Notes: generated from the sequence alone by a model not told the origin. A stretch of DNA of 64,000 bases from Parabacteroides distasonis (GCA_021531775.1 JAFBIU010000006.1:1-64000); one strand, 5' to 3'; shown: positions 34,447 through 44,084, counted from the stretch's first letter. Numbers and translations: made by a program.

Positions 34447-34516
34447 GGCAAAATGTCATATCGAGTTGACAAAATCGCCCAGATAAATCGATACAGAGAG
34501 ACTCGTTTCAGAAGAT

Positions 34517-35302
34517 TTAACAGTAATTCGCAACTTCCAGTTCGCCTGCCAAGATCTGCTGGAGGGTTTCGGCCGAGACATTCACGGCTATCTTCCCCTT
34601 GTGTGCCACCGATATCTGTCCACGCTCCTCGGAGACAATGATGACCAGTGCATCGGTTTCCAACGACATGCCCAGACCGGAACGATGGCGCAACCCCATC
34701 TCTTTCGGCAACAGGGCGTTCTGTGCAACGGGCAAGATACAGCCGGCCGCCTTGATCCGACCGTCGGCAATAATCATCGCCCCATCGTGCAACGGACTGT
34801 TCTTGAAAAAGATATTCTCCAACAGACGGGCATTCACATCGGCATTGAACATCTCACCCGTATGTTCATAAATCGTCAGATCGACATCTTGCTGGATACA
34901 GATCAAGGCCCCGGTCTTCTTCTTGGCCATGTTCATACAGGCCAACACCACGGGAGCAATGTATTTGTGCTCCTGATCTGCCTTGGCTTCGCGTTTCGAG
35001 AAGAGCTTCGTCACGAACTTCCATCCGCGATGGGAGCCCATCGCCAACAGGAAACGACGGATCTCATCCTGAAAGAGGATGATCAACACCACAAAACCGA
35101 CACTGATAAACTTGTCCAAAATGGCTCCCATCAGGCGCATCTCTAAGATTTGCGAGACTAAAATCCACACCACAATGAACGAGACAACCCCACTGAAGAT
35201 AGCCAATGTACCGGAACTACGCATCAGCTTATAGGTCTGATAGAGAAAGAAGGCCACCAAAAGGACATCAATCAAATCCTTGATTCCAAAATGCATCCAC
35301 AT
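34517..35302 (-). CDS. cdaA: Diadenylate cyclase CdaA
   Basis: This 261-residue enzyme makes cyclic di-AMP from two ATP. Three N-terminal membrane helices (to about residue 85) precede the DAC domain with its DGA motif (HDGAMIIADG) and RHR motif (LRHRSGLGMS). It is the common CdaA form. It lies 18 bases after folP on the same strand, an arrangement common in Bacteroidetes. Cyclic di-AMP controls potassium and cell-wall homeostasis. Confidence 0.95.
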   Translation of the reverse strand: MWMHFGIKDLIDVLLVAFFLYQTYKLMRSSGTLAIFSGVVSFIVVWILVSQILEMRLMGAILDKFISVGFVVLIILFQDEIRRFLLAMGSHRGWKFVTKLFSKREAKADQEHKYIAPVVLACMNMAKKKTGALICIQQDVDLTIYEHTGEMFNADVNARLLENIFFKNSPLHDGAMIIADGRIKAAGCILPVAQNALLPKEMGLRHRSGLGMSLETDALVIIVSEERGQISVAHKGKIAVNVSAETLQQILAGELEVANYC

Positions 35303-35320
35303 GACTGTTGTTTGTTGAGT

Positions 35321-36163
35321 TTAGTTGCTTGACATAAGTTTTTCGACGATACGGGTTGCTTCGACAGCCGCTTGGACATCGTGTACCCGCAAGATAGAAG
35401 CCCCTTGCAAGAGGGCATAGGTGTGCAGAACCGTGGTTCCATTCAGGCTCTCAGCCGGTGTGCCTCCCAGCAGTTTGTATATCATGCTCTTGCGCGAAAC
35501 GCCCACCAAGAGAGGCAGATCAAACAGCTGGAACTCCTTCAAGTGGTGCAGCAGGGCATAGTTCTGGTCCAATGTCTTGCTGAAACCGAAACCGGGATCC
35601 AGAATGATGTCCTGTACACCCATCAGCCGCAACCGATCGACCCGTTCCGCAAAATAGCGCATGATGTCGCCCACCAGGTCGGCATAATCGGTCTGCTGTT
35701 GCATCGTCTGGGGTGTGCCACGCATGTGCATCATGATATAGGGGACTTGCAGGTCGGCTACCGTGGCAAACATCGCCTCATCCAAACCGCCTCCGGCAAT
35801 ATCGTTGATGATAGCCGCCCCATACTGTTCGACACACCGACGGGCCACATCGGCCCGAAACGTATCGATCGAGACAGGCAGATCGGGATAATGACGGTTC
35901 AGCAGCTCCAACGCCAACGCCAACCGACGCATCTCCTCTTCGGGCGTCACATCGGCCGCATCCGGCCGGGAGGAATAGCCACCGACATCCACACAATCAC
36001 CACCCTCTTTCAGGATGGTCTGAATCCGTTCATCAATAGCCGCTTCCGTCTGCATACGGCTACCCGCATAAAACGAATCGGGTGTCACATTCAAGATACC
36101 CATCACCCAAGGCTTCGCCAAGGAGACCAAACGGCCATTTATCGTAAGTGTTCTATCCACCAT
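35321..36163 (-). CDS. folP: Dihydropteroate synthase
   Basis: The 280-residue enzyme joins p-aminobenzoate to dihydropterin pyrophosphate in folate synthesis and is the target of sulfonamides. Motifs: MGILNVTPDSFYAGSR, DVGGYSSRPDA, PVSIDTFR, IINDIAGG, DPGFGFSKTLDQN and VGVSRKSM. I start at the ATG at 36163, since the in-frame codon upstream at 36187 is TTG. It is divergent from murF and precedes cdaA. Confidence 0.96.
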   Translation of the reverse strand: MVDRTLTINGRLVSLAKPWVMGILNVTPDSFYAGSRMQTEAAIDERIQTILKEGGDCVDVGGYSSRPDAADVTPEEEMRRLALALELLNRHYPDLPVSIDTFRADVARRCVEQYGAAIINDIAGGGLDEAMFATVADLQVPYIMMHMRGTPQTMQQQTDYADLVGDIMRYFAERVDRLRLMGVQDIILDPGFGFSKTLDQNYALLHHLKEFQLFDLPLLVGVSRKSMIYKLLGGTPAESLNGTTVLHTYALLQGASILRVHDVQAAVEATRIVEKLMSSN

Positions 36164-36237
36164 TTTTCCTTTCCTATTTGTGGGCAAAGATACATATTAA
36201 TTACTACATTTGCCGCGATTTCGAAGGAATGAAAAAA

Positions 36238-37539
36238 ATGAACGAACAGAAAACTATGAGTATTTTAGAACTCTACGAACGATTCATCCAGCACCCGGTA
36301 GTCACCATCGACAGCCGTAACTGTCCACGGGATAGCATCTTCTTCGCACTCAAGGGAGAGCGGTTTGATGGTAACCAATTTGCCCAAAAGGCGCTGGCAG
36401 CCGGATGTGCCTTTGCTGTGATCGACAATGCAGACTATTACATCGATGAACGTACCCTCTTGGTGGAAGATGTGCTCAAGGCTTTGCAACAATTGGCGCA
36501 TCGGCATCGGAAGACGATTGGCCTGCCGATCATCGGCATCACGGGCACCAACGGCAAGACAACCACCAAGGAGTTGATCGCAGCCGTGCTGGCTACTAAA
36601 TATAAGGTATTATATACGGAAGGAAACCTCAACAACCAGATTGGTGTGCCCTTAACCCTCCTTCGCCTGAACCATGAGCATGAGATGGCCGTGATCGAAA
36701 TGGGAGCCAGCCATCCGGGTGACATCCAAGAGCTGGTGGAGATCGTCCATCCGGACTACGGACTGATCACCAATGTGGGGTGTGCCCACTTGGAGGGATT
36801 CGGAGACGAGGCAGGTGTGCTTCGCACCAAGGGAGAATTGTACGATTACCTCCGCCATACGCACGGCAAGATCTTCATCAAACGGGAAAACAAAGCCCTT
36901 CAATCCATTGCCAAGGGATTGGAGCAAATCACCTACGGATCGGACGAAGGTGCCTTCGCCTGGGGTAAGACCGTCTCTTGCGACCCCTTCCTGACCCTCG
37001 ACTGGAAGCAACAAGGCAAGATTCATCAGGTCGAGACACATCTGGTGGGCAGTTACAACTTGGACAATGTGTTGGCGGCTGTGGCGGTAGGCCGATACTT
37101 CAAGATACCGGCTGAACGGATCAGCCGGGCCATAGCAGCCTATCAACCGACCAATCATCGTTCGCAATTTATCCAGACCGACCACAACCGGGTGATCTTG
37201 GATGCCTACAACGCCAACCCCAGCAGTATGCGTTCGGCTTTGGACAACTTTGAGTTGTTGACTGGCAAGCCCAAAGGGGTCATCTTAGGTGACATGAAGG
37301 AGTTGGGTCCGAATAGCCTCCAGCTCCATGCCGACCTTGTCGAGGCTGTCAAGAGCCACGGGTTCGATCAGGTATGGCTTTGTGGCGACCAGTTCTCCCA
37401 GGTAGATACTGCCTACCCGGTCTTCCCTACCCTTGCCGCCTTGAAAGCGCACCTGCAAGCCAATCCCATCCAGGATCATCTGCTGTTAGTCAAGGGATCC
37501 CACAGCATGCACATGGAAGAGTTGGTGGAACTGTTATAA
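36238..37539 (+). CDS. murF: UDP-MurNAc-tripeptide-D-alanyl-D-alanine ligase
   Basis: A Mur ligase of about 433 residues adding D-Ala-D-Ala to the peptidoglycan precursor in the cytoplasm. The ATP-binding GITGTNGKTTTKELI, the NQIGVPLTLL segment and the C-terminal LDAYNANPSSMRSAL are diagnostic. GAAGGA lies 9 bases before the ATG at 36238; starts at 36229 and 36256 are also possible. It is divergent from folP. Its last 6 bases overlap the tail of the converging DUF2851 gene. Confidence 0.95.
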   Translation: MNEQKTMSILELYERFIQHPVVTIDSRNCPRDSIFFALKGERFDGNQFAQKALAAGCAFAVIDNADYYIDERTLLVEDVLKALQQLAHRHRKTIGLPIIGITGTNGKTTTKELIAAVLATKYKVLYTEGNLNNQIGVPLTLLRLNHEHEMAVIEMGASHPGDIQELVEIVHPDYGLITNVGCAHLEGFGDEAGVLRTKGELYDYLRHTHGKIFIKRENKALQSIAKGLEQITYGSDEGAFAWGKTVSCDPFLTLDWKQQGKIHQVETHLVGSYNLDNVLAAVAVGRYFKIPAERISRAIAAYQPTNHRSQFIQTDHNRVILDAYNANPSSMRSALDNFELLTGKPKGVILGDMKELGPNSLQLHADLVEAVKSHGFDQVWLCGDQFSQVDTAYPVFPTLAALKAHLQANPIQDHLLLVKGSHSMHMEELVELL

Positions 37540-38811
37540 CGGTCGGGCACGTCGCAACAGCTGGAAACCGATGCGGCAGAAGAGGCATTTCTTCTTTTCG
37601 CAATATTCCCGTTTCAACTGGATCAGAGCCTGGCTGTCTCCGGCATGGCGGACGCCCATGCCGGAACGGCTGAAGAGGCGGATGATGCTATTCTGCTCAG
37701 GCGGAATGGTTTCCAGCAGACGTAAGGCCCGCTCGCCATACTCCGGCAGGTGTTTCTGTTGTCCGTAGGCAAAGAAAAGCGGAACGACCGTATTGATCAG
37801 CTGCAGCTGAACGAAAGAGGCACCCATGCTTTTCCCCTGGGCGGGCGAAGCATGACGGAATTGATAATGCGTCTGCCAATAATCAGAGGGGAGTACCTGG
37901 AAGAAGCGTTTGACCTCACCCGGGGTACGAGCCTCCAACAGGGAGGAGAAAAGGGTGTCATAACGGGTCCAGAGAGCTGCCAATTGGGCCAATTTCAAAT
38001 GCGGGAAATTGCCCGGACGGATCCGCAAACGCTTGAAGAGCGACTCATCCAACGGATGCAGGTCAAACTTATGACGCAAGAACTGATATTCACGTTGTAA
38101 GAGGGTATAATAGGGATCGTTGGGCAAGGATTCCTGCAAGAGACCCGCCTGACCGAAGAAAAGGGCCTCCACTTGCGACTGGCTGTTGCGCTGTTTCAGA
38201 ATGCAATGAAAGGGGAGGCTACGGGCCAGCCACTCAAAGGCATCGCTGTTGATGCCGCAACCGAAGCTACGGGTCAGGAGCACATAGCACACCTCATTCC
38301 AATCCCCTCGATACTGCTCTACCATTTGTAGGATCTGGCCCGTTTTCCGTTCCAGCCGTTCACTCAACAGGGCTCCCATCCAGAGCGAGAGGAGCAAGGG
38401 ATCGATCTCCGGCAACCGTTCCAAACAGGGAACGGGCATGTCGCGTTCCAACAGCCAGGCAATGTTGTCCCGGACTGCTTCGGGAATGGGCAAGATCAGC
38501 TGGGGAATCACCTCCCCATTGCTCCGACGCACCTCAGCATCCGCTACCCCCACGACATGCAGGATCACCGTGTCGTACGCCCGGTCCTGATCATGATGAT
38601 GACGAAACCAGTCCGAGGCCCTCTCATGTACCTCGACACTACCTGCCCAAACGACTGGACCCACCTTGATTTTTGCATTGAAGAAGTCAGCCCCGGCATC
38701 TGCATGGCTTTGCCCCGGGTCGAGCACCTGCAACGACTGACCTGTTGTTGTCACTAACGGAGAGGCTCCGTATAACCGATATTTCCAAATATAATGTAAT
38801 AATCGTTCCAT
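37534..38811 (-). CDS. DUF2851-family protein
   Basis: A 425-residue protein matching the DUF2851 family, common and of unknown function in Bacteroidetes. Characteristic parts are ERLLHYIWKYRLYG at the start, a GQSHADAGADFFNAKIKVGPVVWAGSVEVHERASDW stretch (described here from 2 pieces) resembling a nuclease-like beta-core, and a C-terminal CRIGFQLLRR. A nuclease-like fold is possible given the acidic D-A-G-A-D-F and V-E-V-H residues, but this is inference. It converges on murF with a 6-base overlap and shares a 109-base divergent region with dapB. Confidence 0.85.
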   Translation of the reverse strand: MERLLHYIWKYRLYGASPLVTTTGQSLQVLDPGQSHADAGADFFNAKIKVGPVVWAGSVEVHERASDWFRHHHDQDRAYDTVILHVVGVADAEVRRSNGEVIPQLILPIPEAVRDNIAWLLERDMPVPCLERLPEIDPLLLSLWMGALLSERLERKTGQILQMVEQYRGDWNEVCYVLLTRSFGCGINSDAFEWLARSLPFHCILKQRNSQSQVEALFFGQAGLLQESLPNDPYYTLLQREYQFLRHKFDLHPLDESLFKRLRIRPGNFPHLKLAQLAALWTRYDTLFSSLLEARTPGEVKRFFQVLPSDYWQTHYQFRHASPAQGKSMGASFVQLQLINTVVPLFFAYGQQKHLPEYGERALRLLETIPPEQNSIIRLFSRSGMGVRHAGDSQALIQLKREYCEKKKCLFCRIGFQLLRRARPL

Positions 38812-38859
38812 AAATCTTCCACAGTCAAGATTTCATCGCACAAATCTAATCATTTTCCG

Positions 38860-38867
38860 TATATTTG
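38860..38867 (+). promoter_or_regulatory. -7 box for the dapB operon
   Basis: TATATTTG matches TAnnTTTG, 53 bases before the dapB start and pointing away from the DUF2851 gene. Confidence 0.6.
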
Positions 38868-38920
38868 CACCATTCTTTGAAGAAATTGTCGCTAATATAG
38901 TAAAAAAACAGAGTTTAGAT

Positions 38921-39637
38921 ATGAGAATAGCACTGATTGGCTACGGCAAGATGGGCAAGACCATCGAACAAATCGCCTTGAAAAGAGGACATCAAATTGT
39001 TTCCATCGTCGATATCAACAATCCGGAAGAGATTCATTCGGAGGCTTTTAAAAGTGCAGATGTCGCCATTGAGTTTACGACACCGGCCACAGCCTTCAAC
39101 AACTACATGCAATGTTTCGAAGCCAATGTACCGGTCGTATCCGGAACAACCGGTTGGCTGGATCGTCTGGATGAGGTGAAAGCCAAATGTGAACAGGAGG
39201 GCAAGACCTTCTTCTACGCCTCCAACTTCAGTGTGGGCGTGAACATCTTCTTTGCCTTGAACAAATACCTGGCCAAGATCATGAACGATTTTCCCTCGTA
39301 TGATGTACGCATGACCGAGACGCACCACATCCACAAGTTGGATGCACCCAGCGGAACCGCCATCACCTTGGCAGAGGGCATCCTGGAGAACATCGACCGG
39401 AAGGATCGTTGGACCCTGGAGACGGCCGAACAGCCGACCGACCTGCCCATCCATGCCATCCGCGAAGGAGAAGTCCCAGGCATTCATGAGATTGTCTATG
39501 ATTCAGAAGCCGATTACATCAGTATCAAGCATAGCGCCAAGAGCCGGGCAGGTTTTGCCTTGGGTGCCGTCATTGCAGCCGAGTTTACGGCCGGTAAAAA
39601 GGGCTTCCTCGGCATGAACGATTTGTTTCATTTTTAA
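38921..39637 (+). CDS. dapB: 4-hydroxy-tetrahydrodipicolinate reductase
   Basis: A 238-residue NAD(P)H-dependent reductase of the diaminopimelate/lysine pathway. The Rossmann motif is IALIGYGKMGKTIE; the catalytic region is TETHHIHKLDAPSGTA. Somewhat shorter than E. coli DapB (273), as in Bacteroidetes. It starts a run with two signal peptidase genes and a WbqC gene, with gaps of 12 bases each or less, so likely one transcript. Confidence 0.96.
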   Translation: MRIALIGYGKMGKTIEQIALKRGHQIVSIVDINNPEEIHSEAFKSADVAIEFTTPATAFNNYMQCFEANVPVVSGTTGWLDRLDEVKAKCEQEGKTFFYASNFSVGVNIFFALNKYLAKIMNDFPSYDVRMTETHHIHKLDAPSGTAITLAEGILENIDRKDRWTLETAEQPTDLPIHAIREGEVPGIHEIVYDSEADYISIKHSAKSRAGFALGAVIAAEFTAGKKGFLGMNDLFHF

Positions 39638-39649
39638 TTCGTACAGATT

Positions 39650-41050
39650 ATGTTGAAAGGTATTCCAGCCAAACGGTGGATCAAGTTTGGCCTATCCACA
39701 TTGCTCTATATCCTGTTCTGCCTCTGGATGCAGAATGGGTGGTTGTTGATCGGTATTGTCGTATGGGTCGATCTGTTTCTGACACAGAAGATTCACTGGA
39801 CTGCCTGGAAAGAGGTCAAAAATCCGTTCCTGCGTTCGGTATTGGAATGGGTCGATGACATCCTGTTCGCCTTGGTAGCGGTCTATCTCATCAATCTGTT
39901 CATCTTCCAGAACTACCAGATCCCCAGCTCTTCGTTGGAGAAATCGTTGTTGGTGGGCGACCATCTGTTCGTCAGCAAGCTGAGCTATGGACCGCGGGTA
40001 CCCAACACGCCTCTCTCCTTTCCGTTGGTACAAAACACCTTCCCGATCCTGAATTGCAAATCCTACCTGGATTGGCCGCATTGGGAGTACAAACGGGTCA
40101 AGGGATTCGGTAAGATCGAACGGGACGACATTGTCGTGTTCAACTTCCCGGCTGGCGATACCGTTACGGAGAAGGTACAAAACCCGGACTACTACATGCT
40201 GACGGCTGAGGTGGGTCGCGAGCGGGTCCTGCTGGACAAGCAGACCTTTGGCGATGTGATCTATCGGCCGGTCGATCGACGGGAGAACTATGTGAAACGT
40301 TGCATCGGTCTGCCGGGCGACTCGTTGCAGTTGATCGACAACCAGGTCTATATCAACGGCACGGCATTGGAGAGTCCGAAAGAGATGCAGTTGAACTATT
40401 ACATCGAGACCAACGGTTCACCCATCACGGAGGAGCAGTTCCGCCTGATGAACGTGAGCCGGGATGACCGTGTCTTGGCTTCTCAGGGGGGCTACTCCCA
40501 GAATCTGCTCTCCTACTTAGGTTTCACACCCAACGAAGCGGGCCAATACAATCCGGTCTATCGCCTGCCGCTCACAGCCAAGGCGTTGGCGATTGCCGAG
40601 AAGTTGCCCATCGTGAAGAAGATCGTCATCGAGCCGGATGCCTTGGGAGGTCCTACCTATCCGGCCGGCTATCAGACGGGATGGACACGCGACAACTACG
40701 GTCCGATCTGGATTCCGGCCAAAGGATCCTCTATCCCATTGACCGAACAGAACTTGGCGCTCTACGGACGATGCATCAAGAACTACGAAGGTAACACCCT
40801 GGAGGTGAAAGGGGGACAGGTATTCATCAACGGCAAGCCCGAAACGAGCTATACTTTCCGCTACGATTACTACTGGATGATGGGGGACAACCGTCATAAC
40901 AGTGCCGACAGCCGCTCGTGGGGATTCGTGCCCGAAGATCATATCGTCGGCAAGCCCATCATGATTTGGTTATCCTTGGACAAAGACCGGAGCCTCTTTG
41001 ACGGAGGTATCCGTTGGAACCGTCTGTTCCGCTGGGTTCATGCCGATTAA
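39650..41050 (+). CDS. lepB: Signal peptidase I (active form)
   Basis: A 466-residue type I signal peptidase, long for the family because of an insertion of about 140 residues between the catalytic boxes. N-terminal membrane helices are followed by the nucleophile Ser95 in IPSSSLEKSL and general base Lys216 in NYVKRCIGLPGD, then MMGDNRHNSADSRSWGFV. Met after the Ser is replaced by Leu. It cleaves signal peptides on the outer face of the inner membrane. The next gene is a paralogue with altered catalytic residues. Confidence 0.95.
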   Translation: MLKGIPAKRWIKFGLSTLLYILFCLWMQNGWLLIGIVVWVDLFLTQKIHWTAWKEVKNPFLRSVLEWVDDILFALVAVYLINLFIFQNYQIPSSSLEKSLLVGDHLFVSKLSYGPRVPNTPLSFPLVQNTFPILNCKSYLDWPHWEYKRVKGFGKIERDDIVVFNFPAGDTVTEKVQNPDYYMLTAEVGRERVLLDKQTFGDVIYRPVDRRENYVKRCIGLPGDSLQLIDNQVYINGTALESPKEMQLNYYIETNGSPITEEQFRLMNVSRDDRVLASQGGYSQNLLSYLGFTPNEAGQYNPVYRLPLTAKALAIAEKLPIVKKIVIEPDALGGPTYPAGYQTGWTRDNYGPIWIPAKGSSIPLTEQNLALYGRCIKNYEGNTLEVKGGQVFINGKPETSYTFRYDYYWMMGDNRHNSADSRSWGFVPEDHIVGKPIMIWLSLDKDRSLFDGGIRWNRLFRWVHAD

Positions 41051-41062
41051 GAAGGAACGACC

Positions 41063-41773
41063 ATGGGAATCAAGCACGTCACACGTATCCTCTGGAAATG
41101 GTTAGCGATAACCATCTTGTCGGGTCTGTGCGTGCTCTTCCTTCGTCAGTTCGTGGTAGGCTCCTACCAAATCTCGACCGATGCCATGCTGGATGCACTG
41201 CAACGAGGCGACTACATTCTGGTCAACAAATGTTTCTCCTGGCAGGGCATTCAACGCAATCGGATCGTACTGTTCACCAGTCCGCTGGCCACCGACTCGT
41301 TGGCCTCACCGATACTGATCAGCCGCATCGTTGGTCTGCCGGGCGATACCATCGAGGTGAATGCCCAAGGCTATCGGATCAACGGCCAGGCTTTTTCCCG
41401 TTCACCTTTGACCGTCAGCAGCTATCGGGTGGGTGCATCCATCCAGCCGCAGGTAGCTGAACTGATGAAACGCTTCTCCATCCCCCACCGATCGACCACG
41501 GCATCGTTGCTTCGGCTGACAGATTTCGAGCTCTATCAGTTACGCGAAGAGCTCTCACCAGAGCAGCAATCCCAGCTGACGCTCCAGTCTGCCATCGCGA
41601 CGGACTATCAACTGGTGGTCCCGATGGGACACTTCTGGGTATTGGGCGACAATACGACAGCAGCTGTCGATTCGCGTTACGTGGGCTTCATTCCGGCCGA
41701 CCACATCGTGGGCATCGCCTTCTTCTGCTGGTATAGCCACGATCCCCGACGTATCTTGAAATCCATTTATTGA
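41063..41773 (+). CDS. Signal peptidase I paralogue lacking both catalytic residues
   Basis: A 236-residue S26-family protein with an N-terminal membrane helix and all the conserved boxes: GDYILVNK, RIVGLPGDTIEV and VLGDNTTAAVDSRYVGFIPADHIVG. Aligned with E. coli LepB, the nucleophile Ser position holds Ala41 (ISTDAMLDAL) and the general-base Lys position holds Ser87 (LISRIVGLPGD). It should therefore be proteolytically inactive unless another residue substitutes. Reading frame and length are intact, so it looks like a maintained pseudo-enzyme, perhaps a partner of the active enzyme encoded 12 bases upstream. Its stop overlaps the next start by one base. Confidence 0.88.
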   Translation: MGIKHVTRILWKWLAITILSGLCVLFLRQFVVGSYQISTDAMLDALQRGDYILVNKCFSWQGIQRNRIVLFTSPLATDSLASPILISRIVGLPGDTIEVNAQGYRINGQAFSRSPLTVSSYRVGASIQPQVAELMKRFSIPHRSTTASLLRLTDFELYQLREELSPEQQSQLTLQSAIATDYQLVVPMGHFWVLGDNTTAAVDSRYVGFIPADHIVGIAFFCWYSHDPRRILKSIY

Positions 41774-42396
41774 TGATGAAACAAACAGTTTATATCTCAA
41801 CGGCCTACTTAGGCCCCATCCAACAATATGCCAAAATGGTGCAGTATCCGGTCGTCTATCTGGAATGCTGCGAGAATTATGTGAAGCAGACCTACCGCAA
41901 CCGTTGCACCATAGCGGCTGCCAACGGTCCGCTATCGCTTTCCGTCCCGATCATCAAACCCGATTCGTTGAAGTGTCTGACGAAGGAGATCCGGATCTCC
42001 GATCATGGCAACTGGCGTCACCTGCATTGGAATGCGCTCTGTTCGGCCTACAACATGAGCCCCTTCTTCGAGTATTATGCCGATGATTTCGTACCCTTCT
42101 ACGAAAAACGGTTCACCTTCCTGCTGGATTTCAACGAACAGCTGCGGGAACTGATCTGCAGCCTGCTCGACATCTCACCGGACATCCGGCAGACCGAGAC
42201 CTACGAGCCCACCGTCGCGCATGACTTCCGGGAGTCGATTCAACCGCGCCACCCGCTGCCCGATCCGGACTTCACCCCTCGCCCCTATTACCAGGTCTTC
42301 CAAGAGAAGTTCGGCTTCCAGCCCAACCTCAGCATCGTCGATCTCCTCTTCAATATGGGACCGGAGAGCTTGCTCTACTTGAGCAACCCAAAATAA
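41773..42396 (+). CDS. WbqC-family protein
   Basis: A 207-residue WbqC-like protein; STAYLGPIQQYAKM at the N-terminus and LSLSVPIIKPDS and DHGNWRHLHWNAL are family features. Members occur in O-antigen and sugar clusters, with a suggested role in glycan or amine modification that is not proven. The ATG shares a base with the stop of the signal peptidase paralogue (TGATG). It is last in the dapB transcript; the ATPase gene promoter follows directly. Confidence 0.85.
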   Translation: MMKQTVYISTAYLGPIQQYAKMVQYPVVYLECCENYVKQTYRNRCTIAAANGPLSLSVPIIKPDSLKCLTKEIRISDHGNWRHLHWNALCSAYNMSPFFEYYADDFVPFYEKRFTFLLDFNEQLRELICSLLDISPDIRQTETYEPTVAHDFRESIQPRHPLPDPDFTPRPYYQVFQEKFGFQPNLSIVDLLFNMGPESLLYLSNPK

Positions 42397-42401
42397 ATGA
42401 T

Positions 42402-42409
42402 TATCTTTG
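42402..42409 (+). promoter_or_regulatory. Promoter box of ATPase/nuclease gene 1
   Basis: TATCTTTG followed by CCCTATACAT is shared with the same position before the second copy (48860-48877). It lies 31 bases before the start codon, and the AAGGAG ribosome site is also shared, so promoter and leader appear to be part of the duplicated unit. Confidence 0.7.
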
Positions 42410-42440
42410 CCCTATACATGATTATAAAGGAGGCAGCACT

Positions 42441-44045
42441 ATGAAATATCCCATCGGCATACAAAGTTTTCAAGATATTCGTGAAAAAGGTTACGTCTAT
42501 GTAGATAAGACAGCCTTGATCTACCAGTTAGTCACGACTGGCAAGATCTACTTCCTGAGCCGTCCCAGACGGTTCGGCAAAAGCCTGCTTATCTCTACCC
42601 TCGAACACTATTTCTTAGGGCACAAGGAGCTGTTCAAAGGATTGGCCATCGAGCAGTTGGAACAGGACTGGCTGGAATATCCCGTATTCCATATCGATTT
42701 CAATGGAACTGACTTTACACAAGCTGGGAAGTTGGAAGAAAAAATGGAAGGTGCCGTGACTACTTGGGAAGAAATGTATGGCAGAACGACTCGCTATACA
42801 GACATCGGGGACCGCTTCGCTTACGTACTGGAACAGGCACATAAACAGACAGGACGGCAGGCTGTCGTCTTGATCGATGAATACGACAAACCTATCCTCG
42901 ATGTACTGGATTCAGGTTACAGAACCCAGCATAATGGGGAGGAGATGCTGCTGGAAGAGCAACATCGCAATATCCTCAAAGGGTTCTATTCTGTCTTCAA
43001 AGGAGCAGACCCCCACTTGCAGTTTGTCCTACTGACGGGTGTGACCAAGTTCTCGCAAGTGAGTGTCTTCAGCGGATTCAACCAGCCGGATGACATCAGC
43101 ATGGTAGAGGATTTTGAGGCACTGTGCGGAATCACCAAGGAGGAACTCTTGACCGTTTTTGCCGAATCCATCCGGGAGTTGGCCCAGAAATGGAAGATCT
43201 CAGAAGAGGAGGTCAAGGCCAAGCTGAAACGGCAGTACGATGGTTATCATTTCAGTGAGAACATGTTGGGTGTCTATAACCCTTTCAGTCTGCTGAACTG
43301 TTTCAGACATAAGAAAATGGCAGACTTCTGGTTTGCATCAGGTACACCCTCCTATCTGGTCCGTCTGCTTAATCGGGCCAAAGAGCACATCAACGAACTG
43401 ACACAACGGTATTACCGTCCCGAAGAGTTTGTCGATTACAAGGCCGATGTCGAGCGACCTCTACCCATGATCTATCAGAGTGGCTATTTGACGATCAAGG
43501 CGTACAATCCCCGACGCAACACCTACCTGCTGGACTTCCCCAACAAAGAGGTAGAAAATGGGTTCATCTCGATCCTGTCAGCCGGTTATTTCAAAACGGT
43601 CAGCCCACGAAACAGCTGGCTTCAGGATATGACCGATGCCTTGGAAGAGGGTGATTTGGACAAGCTCGAAAAGCTCTTGACCGCCTTGTTGTCCGAAACC
43701 ACCTACCGGATGCAACGAAAAGGGGATCCCGTCGAATGCGAACGCTATTTCCAATATACGATCTATCTGGTCCTTCGGATGATCAGCATCTATTCTGTCT
43801 TCATCGAGAAGGAGCAAAGCCAAGGTCGGGTCGATTGCATTGTCGAGACTCCCGACTACGTCTATATCTTCGAGTTCAAGCTGGATGGTTCTGCCGAACA
43901 GGCCTTGCAGCAGATCAAGGACAAAGGTTATGCCCGTCCCTACCTTACCGATTCCCGGAAGCTCTATCAGATAGGCGTCAACTTCTCGTCCGAGACCGGA
44001 ACCATTGAGGGGTTCAAATATGAGAACGCTCCTTTTTTTACGTAA
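42441..44045 (+). CDS. AAA-ATPase-like / PD-(D/E)XK nuclease fusion protein, copy 1
   Basis: A 534-residue protein of the widespread Bacteroidales AAA-ATPase-like plus PD-(D/E)XK family. The N-terminal ATPase has a P-loop in SRPRRFGKSLL (about residues 38-48) and Walker B in AVVLIDEYDKPILD (about 142-155). The C-terminal nuclease has GRVDCIVET and the FEFKLD (E-x-K) signature near residues 465-480. Function is unproven; multi-copy behaviour and fusion to a nuclease suggest DNA metabolism, mobility or defence. The start is fixed by the AAGGAG at 42427-42432 and the match to copy 2. Its stop codon lies inside a GTAACG palindrome. Residues 1-220 and 456-534 are nearly identical to copy 2; the middle has diverged. 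Confidence 0.93.
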   Translation: MKYPIGIQSFQDIREKGYVYVDKTALIYQLVTTGKIYFLSRPRRFGKSLLISTLEHYFLGHKELFKGLAIEQLEQDWLEYPVFHIDFNGTDFTQAGKLEEKMEGAVTTWEEMYGRTTRYTDIGDRFAYVLEQAHKQTGRQAVVLIDEYDKPILDVLDSGYRTQHNGEEMLLEEQHRNILKGFYSVFKGADPHLQFVLLTGVTKFSQVSVFSGFNQPDDISMVEDFEALCGITKEELLTVFAESIRELAQKWKISEEEVKAKLKRQYDGYHFSENMLGVYNPFSLLNCFRHKKMADFWFASGTPSYLVRLLNRAKEHINELTQRYYRPEEFVDYKADVERPLPMIYQSGYLTIKAYNPRRNTYLLDFPNKEVENGFISILSAGYFKTVSPRNSWLQDMTDALEEGDLDKLEKLLTALLSETTYRMQRKGDPVECERYFQYTIYLVLRMISIYSVFIEKEQSQGRVDCIVETPDYVYIFEFKLDGSAEQALQQIKDKGYARPYLTDSRKLYQIGVNFSSETGTIEGFKYENAPFFT

Positions 44046-44061
44046 CGTAACGTTACGTTAC
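44042..44061. repeat. Perfect 20-bp palindrome at the stop of ATPase gene 1
   Basis: GTAACGTAACGTTACGTTAC is self-complementary and includes the TAA stop of the gene. The same GTAACG units recur after copy 2 and at the left window edge. Confidence 0.85.
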
Positions 44062-44084
44062 TTGTTACGCATCGTATAAGAAAT

